Assembly (NCBI RefSeq): GCF_030463565.1
Contig: NC_134643.1
Span: forward strand, 74,831,721 to 74,895,720
Source: Pelecanus crispus
Taxonomy: Eukaryota; Chordata; Aves; Pelecaniformes; Pelecanidae
DNA: 64,000 nucleotides
Reading direction: 5' to 3'
In this document: positions 61,451 to 64,000 of the stretch, one piece after another
Layout of the letters: each line of letters starts with the position of its first letter
How positions within the stretch are numbered: the stretch's first letter is position 1
Notes under the pieces: generated by a model
The model's input: the letters and a program-made list of their open reading frames with translations, nothing else
The model's database searches: none
Told to the model about the DNA's origin: nothing
Position numbers and translations under genes: made by a program

Positions 61451-64000
61451 AAAGAAAAAAGCTTTTAGAAGCATGGTTTGTACATAAGGTGTTCAGGATT
61501 TTTTTCCTGACACCAATTTTTCACTTCCAGAAAGGTGCAGAGAGGATTTGGGATTGCTATGCTAAGCTATCATGTTCTCTTATTTTAGTAATTCCAGCTT
61601 CTTTAGGTCCCAGAGAGAATTAATAAAAGACAAAGATATGAGTGGTAAAATCATTTCAGAGTGCTTTTCTATGAGAATTTTCTCCTGTAAAAATCTAAGT
61701 CTGCAGTAAGGGAATTTTCTCCCCAAGGATGGGGGCCCACTGAGTACTCATATGTAAAACCTCAAATAATAATAGTAGTAGAGGAGGAGTGTTACTGATC
61801 TCTTCAAACTGTAAGACAAATTCTACGTGTGTGCTCATATGGGAAACAATACTATTAACCTTGGAGGAATAGACATAAAAAATCATTTCAAGTGTTACCA
61901 TTTCTCGGTAAAATGGGCTGCATGTGCCTTTGAATTTAGATATAATTTGTGCTTGAATTAATTACTCTTCTGAAAAAGAAAAGGGTATCTCAAAAAAATC
62001 AAGTTTTTGTCAGTGTTAATGCGTGACTTCCCACCTGAATCTCCAGCACGTGCTGGATCAATGCTTTAACCTGAATAAAGGAATTGCTGTTTAGATGCAC
62101 TCTACGCTTACAAATAAAACATCACGGCATTTGGGTAGCCCAAACAAACATACTGGGGATGCTTTCAAAGCTCCAAAGGAGAGGTCTAACTACCACTGAC
62201 AGCCTTCAGAAGAGGGGTGCCCACCTTCAATGTGTGCCATTGGAAACCACCTTTTACAAGTATCTTGTGTGCAATTTGTATTAAACGTGAGCCTAATAAA
62301 CTGGCAGGGAAATTTAACTTCCAAAAATTACAGCTCTTTTTTGCTGCAGAAAGTTTGTATTAAAAGAAAGTAAACAAGCAACTCTACAGTGGAATACAGC
62401 CCAAAAGAAGTCATCTTCAAATATGTCAGTACTGATGTATTTCTCAGGCCAAGATCTCTGCCGACCTCTCAAAGCTCCAGCTCAGAGTGGGAGCTACCCA
62501 CTGCCTGCGCCAGCTCTGTGGGAGCGCAAAACGTGCCTGAGCCAGAGGGCAAGGAGGAGCGAGCCTCCGCACACCAGGGAGCAGGATCCAAAGTGCAGTT
62601 GTGCCTTCGCGAGCAGAGTGCCAGTGGAGAGAAACCATCCACTTGTAAATAGTTAACTCTGAGCACTTCCAGTAACATACCTACATATGGAGTGCATTTT
62701 CAATTTCATATCCCTGTGGATGATAACGTAAAAGCACAGGAGAAATTCTCTTCTGGCAAAACCAGTGCAAATCCCCTGGATTCCAGTAAATTTGGCCAAA
62801 ATCATAGGGAGGACTCTCCTGAACATTATGATGAACCTGCACCACTTCTGGCTATCAAAGTGGTTGGTGTTTAAGTGCTAGCTAGCTCTTACATTCAAAA
62901 GTAGGATAATAACTTACGGTATTGCTAAGTAATTCTCAAAGAGTTTTCACTCTGTCCTCGGTGGGAAACCTAGGAGGAACATCTCAATACCAATTTGTTT
63001 GTATGTTAGGATATTACAAACTTACCTTCACATTTTTTAAATATGAAGAAACCTTAAAGTACTTTTATACGCAAGACTGTTATTACTTAGCAACTTAGGG
63101 GGTTTTTTTACTACTAAATGATGTTTTAAAAGTCATTAAAGAAAACTTACACACTTCATGCTTTCACTTAAAAAGTGCTCTATGGGCATCTTCAAGGAAA
63201 ACATGTCCTAATTTCTCCCCAGATCAGTATTTCTCTTTGCAGTTCCAAGGAAGGCTGCTTTTCTCACAGCTACTTTTTGAAAAAACATTTTATGTAGAGT
63301 TTTATTTTTTAATGAAATGATGCATTAAGGATTTATTTAAGCATTAGTTGCAGTAATTGGTTTTGAGGGAGTTGGGGTTTTACAAGAGGAGTATCTACAG
63401 CAAACACATTGTGAAATATCACTAAAACTATTGTGCAGCATAATCTCAGGCAAACACCCAATGGGCATTTCTTTCCTGTGCTAAGGAATGCAAAGTTCTC
63501 TTCCTCCACAATCTGTAAGAAAAGTCATAGGTAGCATCGGTGATATCATTGTAAACATTAAAAAGGCAGTATACTCACTACTGTGATGTTCCACTCCAGG
63601 CAGCAGCACGGTGACACGTGTTTCTTTTTTTGTTGTTGTTGGCTTTGGTGGTTCTGAAAAGCAAAAATAGGAGTCCCTAAAACATGTTTCCGACATTCAA
63701 TTACACAGGGCCAATGACTACGCAGTTTACAAAAATTGTTTCCTTGCTTTTTGTTTTGTAAATGGCACAAATTATAGAAAAAACTCAAAGGTAAAAAAAA
63801 TCACACAGTATCAAAATATAGGAAGACCTTGGTTAAAGCAATACTGGAAGACCTTTTTCAAGGCAATAAAGCAACATGCTAGTCAAGAACAAAAGGATAT
63901 TCATTAGATGAGCATCATAAATTCTGTGCATTCTTGGGACAAATCATAAGGTGCGCAGTACATAGGGAAGGTACAGGCTTCCTTTAGGGAGTGTGACCCA
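61450..64000. other. Right flank, no gene recognised
   Basis: Mostly AT-rich, with a shorter GC-richer patch at 62450-62640 and one well-formed candidate minus-strand exon (63579-63653). In other vertebrates IAPP lies on this side of SLCO1A2; no IAPP-like peptide is visible within the window. Confidence 0.5.
63579..63653 (-). other. Candidate minus-strand exon of unknown gene
   Basis: 75 bp bounded by a strong acceptor (TTTTTGCTTTTCAG) and a strong donor (GTGAGT). One frame is open throughout (PPKPTTTKKETRVTVLLPGV in part), but length and composition do not prove coding. It may be a distal leader exon of the SLCO1A2-like gene, whose mammalian counterpart has far-upstream exons, or part of another gene. 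Confidence 0.25.

Noticed and set aside
61450-64000. Search for IAPP, expected near SLCO1A2
   Set aside because: No reading frame resembling the amylin peptide is visible on either strand; the gene probably lies beyond the window.
1-64000. CRISPR arrays, tRNA or rRNA genes, bacterial operons
   Set aside because: No spaced direct repeats, no recognisable RNA genes and no prokaryotic gene layout were seen; the window is spliced eukaryotic DNA.

Overview
This is nuclear DNA from a vertebrate, most likely a bird. It holds two complete, intron-rich genes with GT-AG (one GC-AG) splice sites, set in AT-rich non-coding sequence. Three CR1 retrotransposon copies carry the avian-type octamer 3' tail (ATTCTATG-like), and there is one solo LTR of a type common in bird genomes. 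No prokaryotic, plasmid, phage or CRISPR structure is visible. Species cannot be read from the sequence.

Layout: 1-5832 is upstream DNA with no coding exon that I can see. 5856-24331 (+) is a 14-coding-exon gene for a 707-residue organic anion transporting polypeptide, best matched to the OATP1B branch (SLCO1B). 24332-35909 is an 11.6-kb intergenic region holding 3' UTRs, a CR1 fragment and a possible Z-DNA tract. 35910-55617 (-) is a second 14-coding-exon gene for a 704-residue OATP, best matched to the OATP1A branch (SLCO1A2). 55653-64000 is the upstream side of the second gene, with candidate leader exons, a GC-rich island and no confirmed coding gene.

The genes are tail to tail. Their 14 coding exons match one for one: intron phases are identical and seven of the twelve exons between the first and last have exactly the same length (142, 133, 147, 99, 165, 196, 65, 118 bp, counting all eight identical ones; the remaining four differ by 3-15 bp). 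They are ancient paralogues from a local duplication. Their order and orientation fit the vertebrate SLCO1 cluster, where SLCO1A2 lies inverted next to the SLCO1B genes. Both proteins would be 12-span plasma-membrane carriers for amphipathic organic anions such as bile salts, steroid conjugates, thyroid hormones and drugs.

The more unusual points are: a GC-AG intron in the plus-strand gene; a CR1 ending about 22 bp before a 3' splice site; that CR1's in-frame internal duplication; CR1 insertions in the same homologous intron of both paralogues; a solo LTR with 5-bp flanking repeats; and a Gln in place of the transmembrane-3 His in the minus-strand protein. Nothing here amounts to a clearly new biological system; the window is mainly a well-preserved transporter-gene pair.
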